A DNA stretch of 64,000 bases from JAFGDI01 sp963662515. GTDB lineage: Bacteria; Planctomycetota; Phycisphaerae; Sedimentisphaerales; SM23-30. Location of the stretch: positions 3,720,001 to 3,784,000 of the forward strand of contig OY759675.1 of NCBI GenBank assembly GCA_963662515.1, read 5' to 3'. Below, piece by piece: positions 1 through 9,082 of this stretch; position 1 is the first letter of the stretch, and each line of letters opens with the position of its first letter. The notes below the pieces were generated by a model that was given only the letters and a program-made list of their open reading frames with translations, was not told the origin of the DNA and ran no database searches. Position numbers and translations under genes: made by a program.

Positions 1-276
1 CTTCTCTACCTTCTGCACATCACTACCACGCTCTCCCACACCATGCAAAAACATTACCAGCGGCCATTTCTTATTGGGGTCCTTGCCATAATCATCAGGC
101 AAATAAACTATATAGTCGAGATCTGTGGTAAAGGTCACCGGCTCGGTTATGACATGCCTGCCCGGCGTATTTAATGACACGGCACCCTGAGTATTATTTT
201 TACCAGATGGTAATTCACTACTCGTACAACCACAAATAAATGAAAAAATCAACAAGAGAGACATAAGTCGCAACAT
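1..276 (-). CDS. Secreted esterase/PHB-depolymerase-like lipoprotein, 3' part missing
   Basis: This is the N-terminal 92 codons of a gene that runs off the left window edge. The ATG at 276-274 follows an AGGAG Shine-Dalgarno (SD) site. A hydrophobic leader ends in FICGC, which reads as a lipobox with Cys17 as the lipidated residue. After a short linker the chain reads YIVYLPDDYGKDPNKKWPL and then a VMFLHGVGERG stretch. That is the first beta-strand and oxyanion-hole region of alpha/beta-hydrolases of the LpqC/PHB-depolymerase type. The nucleophile serine and the rest of the triad would lie outside the window. A full-length protein of the same general type is encoded at 47822-49279. The family call is good, but the substrate is unknown. 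Confidence 0.7.
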   Translation of the reverse strand, partial: MLRLMSLLLIFSFICGCTSSELPSGKNNTQGAVSLNTPGRHVITEPVTFTTDLDYIVYLPDDYGKDPNKKWPLVMFLHGVGERGSDVQKVEK

Positions 277-321
277 AACCTTTACTCCTGTATTAAAGTG
301 ATAAACCTATACAAAAAATTT

Positions 322-353
322 ATATAAAAATTAAAGGGGTCCGTCCCCTTTAA
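322..353 (-). terminator. Rho-independent terminator of hisH
   Basis: A 9-bp perfect stem (331-339 with 345-353, arms TTAAAGGGG/CCCCTTTAA) has a 5-nt loop. On the minus strand it is followed by a TAATTTTTATA tract, and it starts a few bases after the hisH stop. The GGGG-ACGGA-CCCC core also resembles REP palindromes that I recall from other genomes, so it could double as a dispersed repeat. Only one copy is visible here. Confidence 0.7.
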
Positions 354-358
354 TTCGA

Positions 359-991
359 TTACAGCCCGGCAAAATTCTCTAATATCTTCAGACCTACCGC
401 CTGCGACTTCTCCGGGTGAAACTGAGTCGCAAAAACATTGTCCCGCCGTATGCTGGAAGCAAAATTAATGCCATGGTCAGTAGTAGTCGCCACCACAGAA
501 TCATCTGAAGGCACAACAAAATAAGAATGGACAAAATAAACATAACACTCATCAGGCAGGCCATTATACAGTGGATTGCCAGGCTTAATGAACAGGCGGT
601 TCCAGCCCATATGCGGTATCTTAAGCTCATTGGCATCTGGGCGACCGCTGAAATCAAATTTCACTACCTCACCCGGGATCACTCCGAGCCCTTCCCAGCT
701 GCCATCTTCATAACCAACATCAAAAAGCATCTGCAATCCAAGACATATCCCTAAAAATGGACGACCTGAATCGATATACTCCCGGATCGGATCAACCAGC
801 TCATGCTTCTTGAGCGTATCTATCGCATCACGAAAAGCACCTACGCCAGGCAATACCAATTTCTCTGCCACACGAATATCATCTGCAGTGGTTATTATTC
901 GGGCATCTGCACCGACTTTCTGAAAGGCTTTCTGCACACTGTGCAGATTACCCATTCCATAATCAATTATCGCTATCTTTTCCATATTCAT
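359..991 (-). CDS. hisH: Imidazole glycerol phosphate synthase, glutamine amidotransferase subunit HisH
   Basis: HisH hydrolyses glutamine and passes ammonia to HisF, which closes the imidazole ring in histidine biosynthesis (cytoplasm). The protein has 210 residues, the usual length. It opens with the IDYGMGN strand-loop. Class-I amidotransferase catalytic residues are visible: Cys83 in GICLGLQ and His192/Glu194 in FHPEKS. The PHMGWNRL motif is typical of HisH. Neither the ATG at 991 nor the in-frame ATG at 985 (MEKIAI) has a clear SD, so the start is uncertain by two codons. No hisF or other his gene is nearby. The canonical sequence argues for the histidine enzyme rather than a sugar-amidation paralogue. 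Confidence 0.93.
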   Translation of the reverse strand: MNMEKIAIIDYGMGNLHSVQKAFQKVGADARIITTADDIRVAEKLVLPGVGAFRDAIDTLKKHELVDPIREYIDSGRPFLGICLGLQMLFDVGYEDGSWEGLGVIPGEVVKFDFSGRPDANELKIPHMGWNRLFIKPGNPLYNGLPDECYVYFVHSYFVVPSDDSVVATTTDHGINFASSIRRDNVFATQFHPEKSQAVGLKILENFAGL

Positions 992-1035
992 TTCTTTATT
1001 ATCAATTTATACTCTAATATTAGTTAATCTCAAGT

Positions 1036-1064
1036 CAAAAAAAAAGTCCGCCGTAGCGGACTTG
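1036..1064 (-). terminator. Rho-independent terminator of the OmpA-like gene
   Basis: A perfect 8-bp stem (1044-1051 with 1056-1063, AAGTCCGC/GCGGACTT) has a CGTA tetraloop. On the minus strand a run of nine T follows. It lies 20 bp beyond the stop codon at 1084. Confidence 0.9.
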
Positions 1065-1083
1065 AATAATTGCTTAAATCACC

Positions 1084-1698
1084 TTAGCGGGTGTAAACAA
1101 CGATCTCGACCCTGCGGCTATCGGCTTTTGAACCTGCCGGATGGAACTCGCCACGACCTGCGGCAACCAGATTACGGGCTGACACACCAGACGATACCAG
1201 ATGACGGGTAACTGAAAGAGCTCTTTCTGCTGACAGTTCCCAGTTGTCCTGCCACTTGCTCTTCTTGATCGGGTCGGTATCAGTATGACCAATAACCCAT
1301 ACTTCTTTACCCGGGTAATCGCGATTGATTATCGATGCTATACGCTGAAGTCTGCTCTTGGCCTCTGCCTTAAGATCCACTCTGCCAGAATTGAACAACA
1401 CATTGCTCTCAAGGGTCACTGTTATTGTACCCTTGGCACTGTCATAAGTACCCATAGTCTCCAGCTCAGATTTGGCTTCTGGCTTGGCTGGCTGATTAAC
1501 GGCACTAAGCTGACGAGACAGTTCAGCGGAATTATCTTCACAATCTGAAAGGGCCTGACTGGTACGATCCAGCAGAGCCTGGAGATTTTCCAGCTCAGCG
1601 TTACAGTTATTATATTTCTTCTGCCAGTCTGTACAACCTGTAGTAAGAATAATTGTCGATACAAATACCAAAGTCAGTACCAGTTTAGTTGCTTTCAT
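1084..1698 (-). CDS. OmpA/Pal-type peptidoglycan-associated lipoprotein
   Basis: The protein has 204 residues when started at the ATG at 1698, which has AAGGAG 6 nt upstream. A longer frame to 1746 has no such site. The lipoprotein signal ends in TTGC at about residue 22. A Cys-containing helical stretch (about 25-65) probably forms a coiled coil. The OmpA-C domain (about 95-204) has the peptidoglycan-binding pattern GHTDTD followed by NWELSAERA. It should anchor the outer membrane to peptidoglycan. Pal normally sits with tol genes, and none are here, so this is better called a Pal-like OmpA family lipoprotein. The terminator at 1036-1064 closes the unit. Confidence 0.87.
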   Translation of the reverse strand: MKATKLVLTLVFVSTIILTTGCTDWQKKYNNCNAELENLQALLDRTSQALSDCEDNSAELSRQLSAVNQPAKPEAKSELETMGTYDSAKGTITVTLESNVLFNSGRVDLKAEAKSRLQRIASIINRDYPGKEVWVIGHTDTDPIKKSKWQDNWELSAERALSVTRHLVSSGVSARNLVAAGRGEFHPAGSKADSRRVEIVVYTR

Positions 1699-1803
1699 AA
1701 TTAACTCCTTGCGATTTCTTAGTCTTTTTTCCAATATCAAGACCATTTCAGCCGGCTCTGGCTGATTTATGTCATATATCTCAATAATTCACTTCTTATT
1801 GAG

Positions 1804-2064
1804 TTATTTTTCCGTTTTAGCTGTTTTCTTGAGTTCCTTCAACTGACGCGTCACCTGGCGTACACGCCTGATGACTATCTGCATCAAAATACCCAATAAT
1901 GACGAGGCAAAGATCAAGACATACAGCGGGCTGGTCCATAGTGACCAGCCGAGAAACTTAACCTCTACCACATCCCTGTTACTTAACAGGAAAATCAGTA
2001 CACTGGCAGTAATTAAAACTATCAGCGAGATATTAAAATATAGCCGAATTTTCTTTATCAACAT
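1804..2064 (-). CDS. LapA-domain (DUF1049) small inner-membrane protein
   Basis: This 86-residue protein has two predicted transmembrane helices, about 10-30 and 45-65 (ISLIVLITASVLIFLLSN; LYVLIFASSLLGILMQIVI). They are separated by the short VEVKFLGWSLWTSPLY segment typical of the LapA/DUF1049 family, and a basic coiled tail (RQLKELKKTAK) follows. In proteobacteria LapA helps LPS assembly. Here the role is unknown. I chose the ATG at 2064 because AAAGGG lies just upstream; the frame is open to 2079 without an SD. It lies between the OmpA-like gene (same strand) and divergent mnmG. Confidence 0.75.
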   Translation of the reverse strand: MLIKKIRLYFNISLIVLITASVLIFLLSNRDVVEVKFLGWSLWTSPLYVLIFASSLLGILMQIVIRRVRQVTRQLKELKKTAKTEK

Positions 2065-2281
2065 GTAACCCTTTATCAATTAGGTTGTTAACATGTAAAT
2101 AACTCTGACAAAGTCGCCTCTGTAGAGCCTCTGGTATTATATATCCATTCACTGCGGTATGCAAGGTGTATAATATTGGAAATTATTCAATTTATAACCA
2201 CAATCTTGACCAGAACAAAATAGACCACTTTTTTTACTCTGGCTTGTTCACCAGCCCTAACCCGGTTATAATCACCGAACT

Positions 2282-4084
2282 ATGCATACTGAATTTGACA
2301 TAATAGTGATAGGCGGCGGACATGCCGGGATCGAAGCGGTTTTCGCCGGGGCGAAACTTGGGCTTAACTGCTGCTTATTAACACCTATGCCGGAACATAT
2401 CGGGCAGATGAGTTGCAATCCGGCAATTGGTGGGCTGGCCAAGGGGCAGATGGTCCGCGAAATTGACGCTCTGGGCGGGTTAATGGCTGAGCTGACCGAC
2501 CAGACCGGCATACAGTTCCGTATTCTCAACCGCAGTAAAGGCCCGGCAGTATGGGCTCCGCGTGTCCAGACAGATCGATTCGCTTATAGCAGACTGGCAC
2601 GCAAAACCCTCGAATCTACACCTGGTATTACCATTTTGGCTGAACTGGCAGATAAAATCACCGCTGATAATGGACGCGTAACAGGTGTTATCTGCCAGTC
2701 TGGTAAGAAGTTAGCAACAAAAGCTATTGTACTTACAGCAGGCACTTTTATGCGCGGCATGATGCATGTCGGCACCAAACAATTCCCTGGCGGCAGATAT
2801 GATGAGCCAGCGGCAGACGCCATCTCTCAATCACTTCTCGACCTTGGTATTACCCTGGGACGACTCAAAACGGGTACGCCCGCACGAATCGCCGCTGATT
2901 CTATCGACTATAGCAAACTACAAAGACAAGATGGCGACGAGAACCCCGAACCGCTAAGCTTTTTGAATGACAAGATCAGTCAGAAGCAGGTCTGCTGCTG
3001 GATAACCTGGACTAATGAGCGAACCCATCAGATAATCCGTGATAACCTGCATCAGGCCCCGCTATATACCGGGCAGATAACCGGCGTTGGCCCGCGTTAT
3101 TGCCCCAGTATCGAAACCAAGATAGTTCGCTTCTCAGATAAAGACCGCCATCAGGTGTTTCTTGAGCCAGAAAGTCTGGAGACTGACTGGATATATTGCA
3201 ATGGTATAAGCAATGCCCTGCCCCGTGAGGTGCAGGATGACCTACTGCAGAGCATTCCCGGCCTGGAGAATTGCCGGATACATCGCTATGCCTATGCTAT
3301 CGAATATGACTTCCTGCCGCCAACCCAGCTTTTGCCGACGCTGGAGACCAAGGCGGTTGCCGGGCTGTATTGTGCCGGGCAGGTCAATGGCACCAGCGGC
3401 TATGAAGAGGCCGCCGGTCAGGGCTTGATGGCTGGGCTTAATGCCGGGCTGAAACTGCTCGGCCGCGACCCGGCAACCCTGCGGCGAGATCAATCCTATA
3501 TCGGCGTAATGATCGATGACCTGGTGACCAAAGGGGTGGATGAACCGTATCGCATGTTCACCTCGCGGGCAGAGCATCGTCTGCTGCTACGGTCAGATAA
3601 CGCCGATGCCCGGCTTACGCCTCTGGGCCGACAGTGGGGACTGGTTGACGACCACCGCTGGGATCGATTCACTGCCAGGCAGGAAAAAATGGCTGGCTTA
3701 AAAGAGTATCTGGTCAGTACCAACTATCAGGGTCGTAAGCTCGACCGGGTTCTCTGTCAGCAGGACCATGATGAGAACTGGCTACTGGAAGCAGTGCCGG
3801 AATTGGCCGCCCGCAACCTGCCCACCGAGCTGATCCGCTCGGTTATCTGGGATATCAGATATGCCGGGTATATTGAAAAAGAAAATAAACTGGTCTCAAA
3901 GTCTGTACATCTGGAAAAGATAAAGCTCCGGCAGGACACCGACTACGATGCCATAACCCAACTCCGCAACGAAGCCCGCCAGCGACTAAAAGACATCCGC
4001 CCCCTGACCCTGGCCCAGGCAGCAAGAATCATCGGTATCACCCCGGCAGATATTACCGTGCTGATGATACATTTGAAAAAGTAG
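2282..4084 (+). CDS. mnmG: tRNA U34 carboxymethylaminomethyl-modifying enzyme MnmG (GidA)
   Basis: With MnmE, this FAD enzyme installs the cmnm5 group on the wobble uridine of several tRNAs (cytoplasm). The 600 residues are close to family length. The N-terminal FAD fold has IGGGHAG (residues 10-16). The signature SCNPAIGGLAKGQ (about 46-58) is present, as are the catalytic-Cys-containing mid-region and GTSGYEEAAGQG near 380. A C-terminal helical MnmE-binding domain completes it. No SD is obvious before the ATG. A TATAAT at 2169-2174 upstream has no convincing -35 box. mnmE and rsmG are not next to it. Two hairpins follow the stop. Confidence 0.96.
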   Translation: MHTEFDIIVIGGGHAGIEAVFAGAKLGLNCCLLTPMPEHIGQMSCNPAIGGLAKGQMVREIDALGGLMAELTDQTGIQFRILNRSKGPAVWAPRVQTDRFAYSRLARKTLESTPGITILAELADKITADNGRVTGVICQSGKKLATKAIVLTAGTFMRGMMHVGTKQFPGGRYDEPAADAISQSLLDLGITLGRLKTGTPARIAADSIDYSKLQRQDGDENPEPLSFLNDKISQKQVCCWITWTNERTHQIIRDNLHQAPLYTGQITGVGPRYCPSIETKIVRFSDKDRHQVFLEPESLETDWIYCNGISNALPREVQDDLLQSIPGLENCRIHRYAYAIEYDFLPPTQLLPTLETKAVAGLYCAGQVNGTSGYEEAAGQGLMAGLNAGLKLLGRDPATLRRDQSYIGVMIDDLVTKGVDEPYRMFTSRAEHRLLLRSDNADARLTPLGRQWGLVDDHRWDRFTARQEKMAGLKEYLVSTNYQGRKLDRVLCQQDHDENWLLEAVPELAARNLPTELIRSVIWDIRYAGYIEKENKLVSKSVHLEKIKLRQDTDYDAITQLRNEARQRLKDIRPLTLAQAARIIGITPADITVLMIHLKK

Positions 4085-4129
4085 GGCAACCATCTTGGTT
4101 GAACCCATAGTTACCAGCAAAGCTGGTAA
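4084..4129 (+). terminator. Tandem hairpins after mnmG
   Basis: Two inverted repeats follow the mnmG stop directly: CAACCA/TGGTTG (4087-4092 with 4096-4101) and a perfect 8-bp TTACCAGC/GCTGGTAA stem with an AAA loop (4111-4118 with 4122-4129). The second is followed by AAACAATACC rather than a T-run. This may be a weak or Rho-assisted terminator or an RNA-stabilising 3' end. The rest of 4130-4519 holds only the promoter described next. Confidence 0.45.
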
Positions 4130-4423
4130 AAACAATACCTTTGAAACTCATTACCCAATAATGGTTTATGAATCTACTCCTGACACTATTTCAGTTGGAG
4201 TATGTGTGACAAAATACGACAACAGCCCGGCATTGGCCAGTCATCCGATGCGGAGTTGCCGATAATATACAAAGCCTTGTTCAGGAAAATAGTCGGCCAT
4301 CTGGTACCATAACGATATGATTAATTATTAGATAGAGATAAATCTAAAGAGACCTGCTGAGCAAATAACAAACTGCTTGGAGAGTTTATAATATTAGTTA
4401 TCTCTTTATCTCTTCAATAAACA

Positions 4424-4461
4424 CAGTTATTCTTGTATTTCAACCCTCAGATGATTATAAT
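4424..4461 (+). promoter_or_regulatory. Sigma-70-like promoter and shared upstream motif of the PQQ-propeller gene
   Basis: TTGTAT (4433-4438), a 17-bp spacer and TATAAT (4456-4461) form a good housekeeping promoter about 60 bp before the start codon. It overlaps a motif beginning CAGTTAT at 4424. A near-copy of that motif (14 of its first 16 bases) lies at 6677, upstream of the GH92 gene. Confidence 0.5.
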
Positions 4462-4519
4462 TCTGCAAGCAATTGCGACGATTCAACAATTAAAACCATA
4501 AAAATTACAAAGGATAAAC

Positions 4520-5773
4520 ATGAGAATACTAGCTGTATCTCTTTTTTCGATATTACTCACCTGCACTTCGTTAAAGGCCGTAGATACATCTGGGTTTCGC
4601 GGTAACATTGAACGCAGTGGAGTTTACACCGAATCTGGCTTATTGAACAGTTGGCCGCAGGGCGGGCCGGAACTGGCTTTTGAGGTCAGCGGACTGGGTA
4701 TCGGGTGGTCCTCTCTGGCCATTATCGATAATATTATCTATACAACAGGTATGGATGAAAAGAGCCGTATGGGCACACTTTTTGCCATCAATCCTGATGG
4801 TACGATCAAATGGCAAACACAATACGGCCAGGAATGGTTCAAGTCTTTCAAAGGCGCCCGTTCTACACCATCGATTTACGAGGGCAAAGCCTATATTCTG
4901 AGCGGCAATGGCCTGCTGTGTTGTTTTGACTGTACCGATGGAACAATTCTCTGGCAGGTAAATACTGCCCAGAAATACAAAGCTAAAAGCCCGACTTTCG
5001 GATTAAGCGAGTCTGTTTTAGTCGTAGATGGCAAGGTCATTACCGCTCCTGGCGGTGAGTTGGCCTCAGTGGCAGCATTCGACTGCCAAAGCGGCCAGGA
5101 GCTATGGACTGCAAAATCTTATGGCAACAATGCCAGCTATTGCTCTCCAGGATATATTATCCACAACGGTAAAGCTTTGGTAGCGGTCAATCTCTCTGAT
5201 ATAGCCCTGGCAGTGGATCCCTCTTCAGGCGAGATACTATGGGAGATGAAATATGATTATGAACAAAAAGGCATAGGCTATGGCGGTGATGTCCGGGCCA
5301 ATACTCCCCAGTATTATATGGGCAAAATCATTCTCTCCAGCGGATATGACAAGGGTATGGCCATTCTGACATTGAGTGACGATGCTCGTACTGTGGAACT
5401 GGCCAGATATATACCCGAATTCGATGTTCAACATCATGGCATGGTAATAATTGATGGAATGGTCTATGGTTCAAGCTGGGATAGCAACGAAAAGGGTAAG
5501 TGGCTGTGTGTGGATCTGGCATCTGGTGAAATCAAATACACTCACAATTGGGATGAGGGCAAAGGCCAGATCATCGCCGCTGATGGCATGCTTTTTTGCT
5601 ACAATGAGAAAAATGGCAAATTAGCTCTGGTTAAGGCCGACCCGGCAGGTTTTAATATCAGCGGTGAGGTTGAGATCAAAGGTACTGGAGAACACTGGTC
5701 TCACCCAGCTATCTCAAACGGCAAACTCTATGTCAGACACGGCGATAAATTATTTGTATATAAGATCAAGTGA
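4520..5773 (+). CDS. Secreted PQQ-like beta-propeller repeat protein
   Basis: This 417-residue protein has an N-terminal signal peptide (MRILAVSLFSILLTCTSLKA) and AAAGGA 5 nt before the ATG. The body is made of propeller blades with repeated turns ending in G-x-(I/E)-L-W or similar: DGTILWQV, SGQELWTA, SGEILWEM, SGEIKYTH. This is the PQQ_2/PQQ_3 (BamB-like or quinoprotein-like) repeat. No PQQ-dehydrogenase catalytic domain is visible, so enzymatic use of PQQ is not supported. Planctomycetes carry many such secreted propellers of unknown function. It faces the HAD gene convergently, and it may share regulation with the GH92 gene. Confidence 0.82.
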   Translation: MRILAVSLFSILLTCTSLKAVDTSGFRGNIERSGVYTESGLLNSWPQGGPELAFEVSGLGIGWSSLAIIDNIIYTTGMDEKSRMGTLFAINPDGTIKWQTQYGQEWFKSFKGARSTPSIYEGKAYILSGNGLLCCFDCTDGTILWQVNTAQKYKAKSPTFGLSESVLVVDGKVITAPGGELASVAAFDCQSGQELWTAKSYGNNASYCSPGYIIHNGKALVAVNLSDIALAVDPSSGEILWEMKYDYEQKGIGYGGDVRANTPQYYMGKIILSSGYDKGMAILTLSDDARTVELARYIPEFDVQHHGMVIIDGMVYGSSWDSNEKGKWLCVDLASGEIKYTHNWDEGKGQIIAADGMLFCYNEKNGKLALVKADPAGFNISGEVEIKGTGEHWSHPAISNGKLYVRHGDKLFVYKIK

Positions 5774-5803
5774 TATCTCAGACTGCAAGAATTGATCGGT
5801 CGC

Positions 5804-6469
5804 TCATTTGAACATTGCCTTTATCATTGAGAGATCAACCTGCGACAGAGAATCAACGACATTTTCAGCCTTATGCAACAATAATTTCGGATGAGTGCTT
5901 GCTACTGCTATAACCTTCATAGCACCGGCATGCGCTGCCTCAATGCCTATTATCGCATCTTCGATCACTATACAATGACTCGTCGGCAGGCCTAATTTTT
6001 CGGCAGCCAGAACAAATGTATCAGGGGCTGGTTTACTGTAAGCCACATCTTCTTCTGTTACAAAAGCATCAAAATATTCCCGGGCCTTGAGGTTATCAAG
6101 AATAAAATCAAGATTAGCACGCGGGGCAGAAGTACCGACCGCTATCTTAAACCCTTCTTGCCGGAGCGAGAGTATCAATCGCTCAACTCCGGGCGAAAAT
6201 GACAAGTCGCCCGCTATAAGCTCCCGAAAACGCGATTCCTTCCAGAGTGACAATTCAACTATCTCAGCTTCACTCGACTGACGACCAAGTATCAATGGTA
6301 TAACCTGACTATTCTGCATACCAAAGGTTCTTTTAAATAGCTCAGCATCAAACTCAACCCCGGCATACACCGCAAGGTCTGACCAGGCCTGCCTGTGATA
6401 CCGGCCTGTATCTATCAATACACCATCAAGATCAAATATAACTCCAAACAGTTTTTTCTCTTCTTGCAT
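5804..6469 (-). CDS. HAD-family beta-phosphoglucomutase-like hydrolase
   Basis: This is a cytoplasmic HAD enzyme of 221 residues. Motif I is FDLDGVLIDT (nucleophile and acid/base Asp13/Asp15 from the ATG at 6469), motif II is VGTSAP, motif III is KPAPDTF and motif IV is VIEDAIIGIEAA. The YHRQAW residues after motif I belong to the helical cap of the beta-phosphoglucomutase subgroup, which interconverts glucose 1- and 6-phosphate. Sugar-phosphate phosphatases share these motifs. An in-frame TTG at 6478 is an alternative start. No maltose-phosphorylase gene is adjacent, so the exact reaction is open. The neighbour upstream is a divergent GH92 gene. Confidence 0.82.
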   Translation of the reverse strand: MQEEKKLFGVIFDLDGVLIDTGRYHRQAWSDLAVYAGVEFDAELFKRTFGMQNSQVIPLILGRQSSEAEIVELSLWKESRFRELIAGDLSFSPGVERLILSLRQEGFKIAVGTSAPRANLDFILDNLKAREYFDAFVTEEDVAYSKPAPDTFVLAAEKLGLPTSHCIVIEDAIIGIEAAHAGAMKVIAVASTHPKLLLHKAENVVDSLSQVDLSMIKAMFK

Positions 6470-6657
6470 ATCTTCCAAACTCGATACATATTATAAAAAA
6501 TTCACCAGCAGTTGCCACTTAACCTTCTAAACACATTATAATTATAAACATTAAAAAAATGAACACTAAAACCCATGTTCTAAACCAAAGCCAAAATAGA
6601 ATACTCAACTATCTCACTACTTTATATTAAGAAACTCTATTTACCTTAACTGTGTAT

Positions 6658-6694
6658 TTGACAATTACTCTAAATGCAGTTATCCTCGTATTCA
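6658..6694 (+). promoter_or_regulatory. Promoter candidate of the GH92 gene
   Basis: TTGACA (6658-6663), a 17-bp spacer and TATCCT (6681-6686) lie about 90 bp before the start. The CAGTTATCCTCGTATT motif at 6677-6692 overlaps the -10 box and is nearly identical to the stretch at 4424. A second TATAAT at 6732-6737 has no good -35 box. Region 6479-6657 is AT-rich with nothing else evident. Confidence 0.5.
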
Positions 6695-6778
6695 GTTCTT
6701 AATGAACTATAGAATTGTGTAAACTGTTCCCTATAATCATCGCTCTTAATAACAAAACTTGAAATGGAGACTCGGATC

Positions 6779-9082
6779 ATGGTCTATTATCAAAATATCC
6801 TGACCAATACAACAGCTTTCCTTGCTGCTTTTATAGTCTGGATATCCTGTAGCCTTACCTGCTTTGGCAACACAGAACTGCTTGAGTATGTCAATACTCT
6901 GCAAGGCACAAACTCAAAGCCGGAATACAGTTATGGCAATACCTACCCAACCGTGGCCGTCCCTTACCCTATGCATGCTTTTTCTGCTCAGACCGGCCAT
7001 AATGGTCACGGGTGGAAATACCAGTATTCATCAGACACGATCAGAGGCTTCCAGCAGGTTCACCAGTGTAGCCCCTGGGTTAATGATTATGCCGTCTTTT
7101 CTCTTATGCCTGTTGCTGGAGAACTGATAACCGATGAATATAAACGAGCCAGTAAATTCAGCCACGATAATGAATTAGCTGGCCCCCACTACTACCGCGT
7201 CACTTTTGACAACGGTATTACTACTGAAATATCACCCACTGAACGCTGTGGCCACATGAGATTCACCTTTCCTGACAACCAACCGGCATGGCTCATACTT
7301 GATGGCTACACCAAGACCAGCTCGGTACAGATCAACGCCGAAAAAATGCAGATCACCGGCACAGTACAAAACGGTTTTTTAGTACCTGCCAAACTCCAAT
7401 GTTATTTTATACTCCAATTTGACCAGCCCTTTCAGGAATATGGCACCTGGGAAAATCGAAATAATACTACCAGGCCAGGCAATACTTCCGATAATGGCGA
7501 TGGTATCGGGGCTTACATCCGTTTTAAGCCCGGCACAACCGTAGAAGTACGAACAGCTTCATCTTATATCAGCCCTGAACAAGCCCAAATAACTTTCAAC
7601 AGAGAAATAGCCGGACATAAAGATCTGGAAGAAACCAAAGCCAAAGCAGCCCGGCTCTGGAACGACCTGCTGGGAAGGATAACTGTCGAAACAAAAAACC
7701 AGGCAGATAAGGCAACTTTTTATTCCTGTATGTTCCGCGCTAATTTATTCTCACATAAATTCTATGAACTTGATAGCAACGACAATCCCTATTATTTCAG
7801 CCCCTACGACGAAAAGATACATCAAGGCTATATGTACACCGACAATGGTTTCTGGGATACATTCCGCAGCCAATTTCCTCTCACTAATATTCTGCACCCG
7901 ACAATGCAGGGCAGATATATGCAGTCACTGCTGGACGCTCAACAGCAATCAGGCTGGTTTCCTACCTGGTCTTGCCCTGGCCCCTCTGGCATAATGATCG
8001 GTAACCATGCCATCTCTCTTCTGGCTGACGCATGGGCCAAGGGCATTCGCAGTTTTGACCCACAACAGGCACTAAAGGCTTACCACCATGAAATAACAAA
8101 TAAAAGTTTCTTCGGCGGCTCCAGCGGCAGAGAAGGTTTTAAACAATACTTTGAACTTGGTTATATAACTCACCCGGAAGTAGGTGAATCAGCTGCCAAA
8201 ACACTGGAATATGCCTACGATGACTTCTGCGGTTATCAACTGGCAAAAGCGGTGGGCAATGATTTCTACGCCCAGGTTTTTGGCCGCCAGATGTCTAACT
8301 ACAGAAATGTCTGGGACCCATCTGTTGGCTTTATGCGTGGCAGACACATCGACGGATCATGGAGGCCGGATTTTAATCCCTATGAATGGGGCGGACCTTT
8401 CACTGAGGGTAATTCCTGGCAATACACCTGGTCAGTATTTCATGATGTCCGCGGCCTGATCAACCTTATGGGCGGCGAAGATATTTTCGTTGCCAAACTA
8501 GATGAACTCTTCTATGGCAGTAACCAATATGATGTTGGAAGCTACGGCCATGTCATTCACGAGATCAGTGAAATGCTTGATGCCAATATGGGACAATATG
8601 CACATGGTAATCAGCCGGTGCAGCATGTTGCCTATCTGTATAACTTTGCTCGTCAACCATGGAAAACCCAGCATCGTATCCGCGAGATAATGAGCAAACT
8701 ATACAATGCCAGCGAAAACGGATATCCAGGCGATGAGGACCAGGGTGGCCTGTCTTCCTGGTTCGTCCTTAGCGCCTTAGGCATATACAGCGTCTGCCCC
8801 GGAACTGACCAGTATGTTATCGGCAGCCCCATATTCGAAAAGGCAACCATTAAACTGGAAAACGGAAACATCTTCACCATCGAAGCAGAAAATAATAGTC
8901 CGGATAATATCTATATACACTCTGCCACTCTTAACGGTGAAGAATTCACCAAAAACTGGATAACTTATGAACAAATCAACCAGGGCGGACACCTGCACTT
9001 CCTTATGAGTGATAAACCTAATTACCATAGAGGTATAAATACAAAGGATATTCCTTTTTCTCTTACTGAGATATCACAATAA
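6779..9082 (+). CDS. Secreted GH92 alpha-mannosidase
   Basis: GH92 enzymes are calcium-dependent exo-alpha-mannosidases (often alpha-1,2) that trim N-glycans or mannans. From the ATG at 6779 (GGAG about 9 nt upstream; an ATG at 6764 is in frame) the protein has 767 residues with an N-terminal hydrophobic leader, so export is likely. Family hallmarks run in order: YGNTYPTVAVPYPMHAFS near the N-terminus, DNGFWDTFRSQFPL, GNHAISLLADAWAKG, the VAYLYNFARQPWKTQ segment, and GDEDQGGLSSW followed by VCPGTDQYVIGSP. The acidic GDED motif carries the family's catalytic acidic residues. The length is normal for a single GH92 unit. It stands alone with its own promoter region. Confidence 0.93.
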   Translation: MVYYQNILTNTTAFLAAFIVWISCSLTCFGNTELLEYVNTLQGTNSKPEYSYGNTYPTVAVPYPMHAFSAQTGHNGHGWKYQYSSDTIRGFQQVHQCSPWVNDYAVFSLMPVAGELITDEYKRASKFSHDNELAGPHYYRVTFDNGITTEISPTERCGHMRFTFPDNQPAWLILDGYTKTSSVQINAEKMQITGTVQNGFLVPAKLQCYFILQFDQPFQEYGTWENRNNTTRPGNTSDNGDGIGAYIRFKPGTTVEVRTASSYISPEQAQITFNREIAGHKDLEETKAKAARLWNDLLGRITVETKNQADKATFYSCMFRANLFSHKFYELDSNDNPYYFSPYDEKIHQGYMYTDNGFWDTFRSQFPLTNILHPTMQGRYMQSLLDAQQQSGWFPTWSCPGPSGIMIGNHAISLLADAWAKGIRSFDPQQALKAYHHEITNKSFFGGSSGREGFKQYFELGYITHPEVGESAAKTLEYAYDDFCGYQLAKAVGNDFYAQVFGRQMSNYRNVWDPSVGFMRGRHIDGSWRPDFNPYEWGGPFTEGNSWQYTWSVFHDVRGLINLMGGEDIFVAKLDELFYGSNQYDVGSYGHVIHEISEMLDANMGQYAHGNQPVQHVAYLYNFARQPWKTQHRIREIMSKLYNASENGYPGDEDQGGLSSWFVLSALGIYSVCPGTDQYVIGSPIFEKATIKLENGNIFTIEAENNSPDNIYIHSATLNGEEFTKNWITYEQINQGGHLHFLMSDKPNYHRGINTKDIPFSLTEISQ

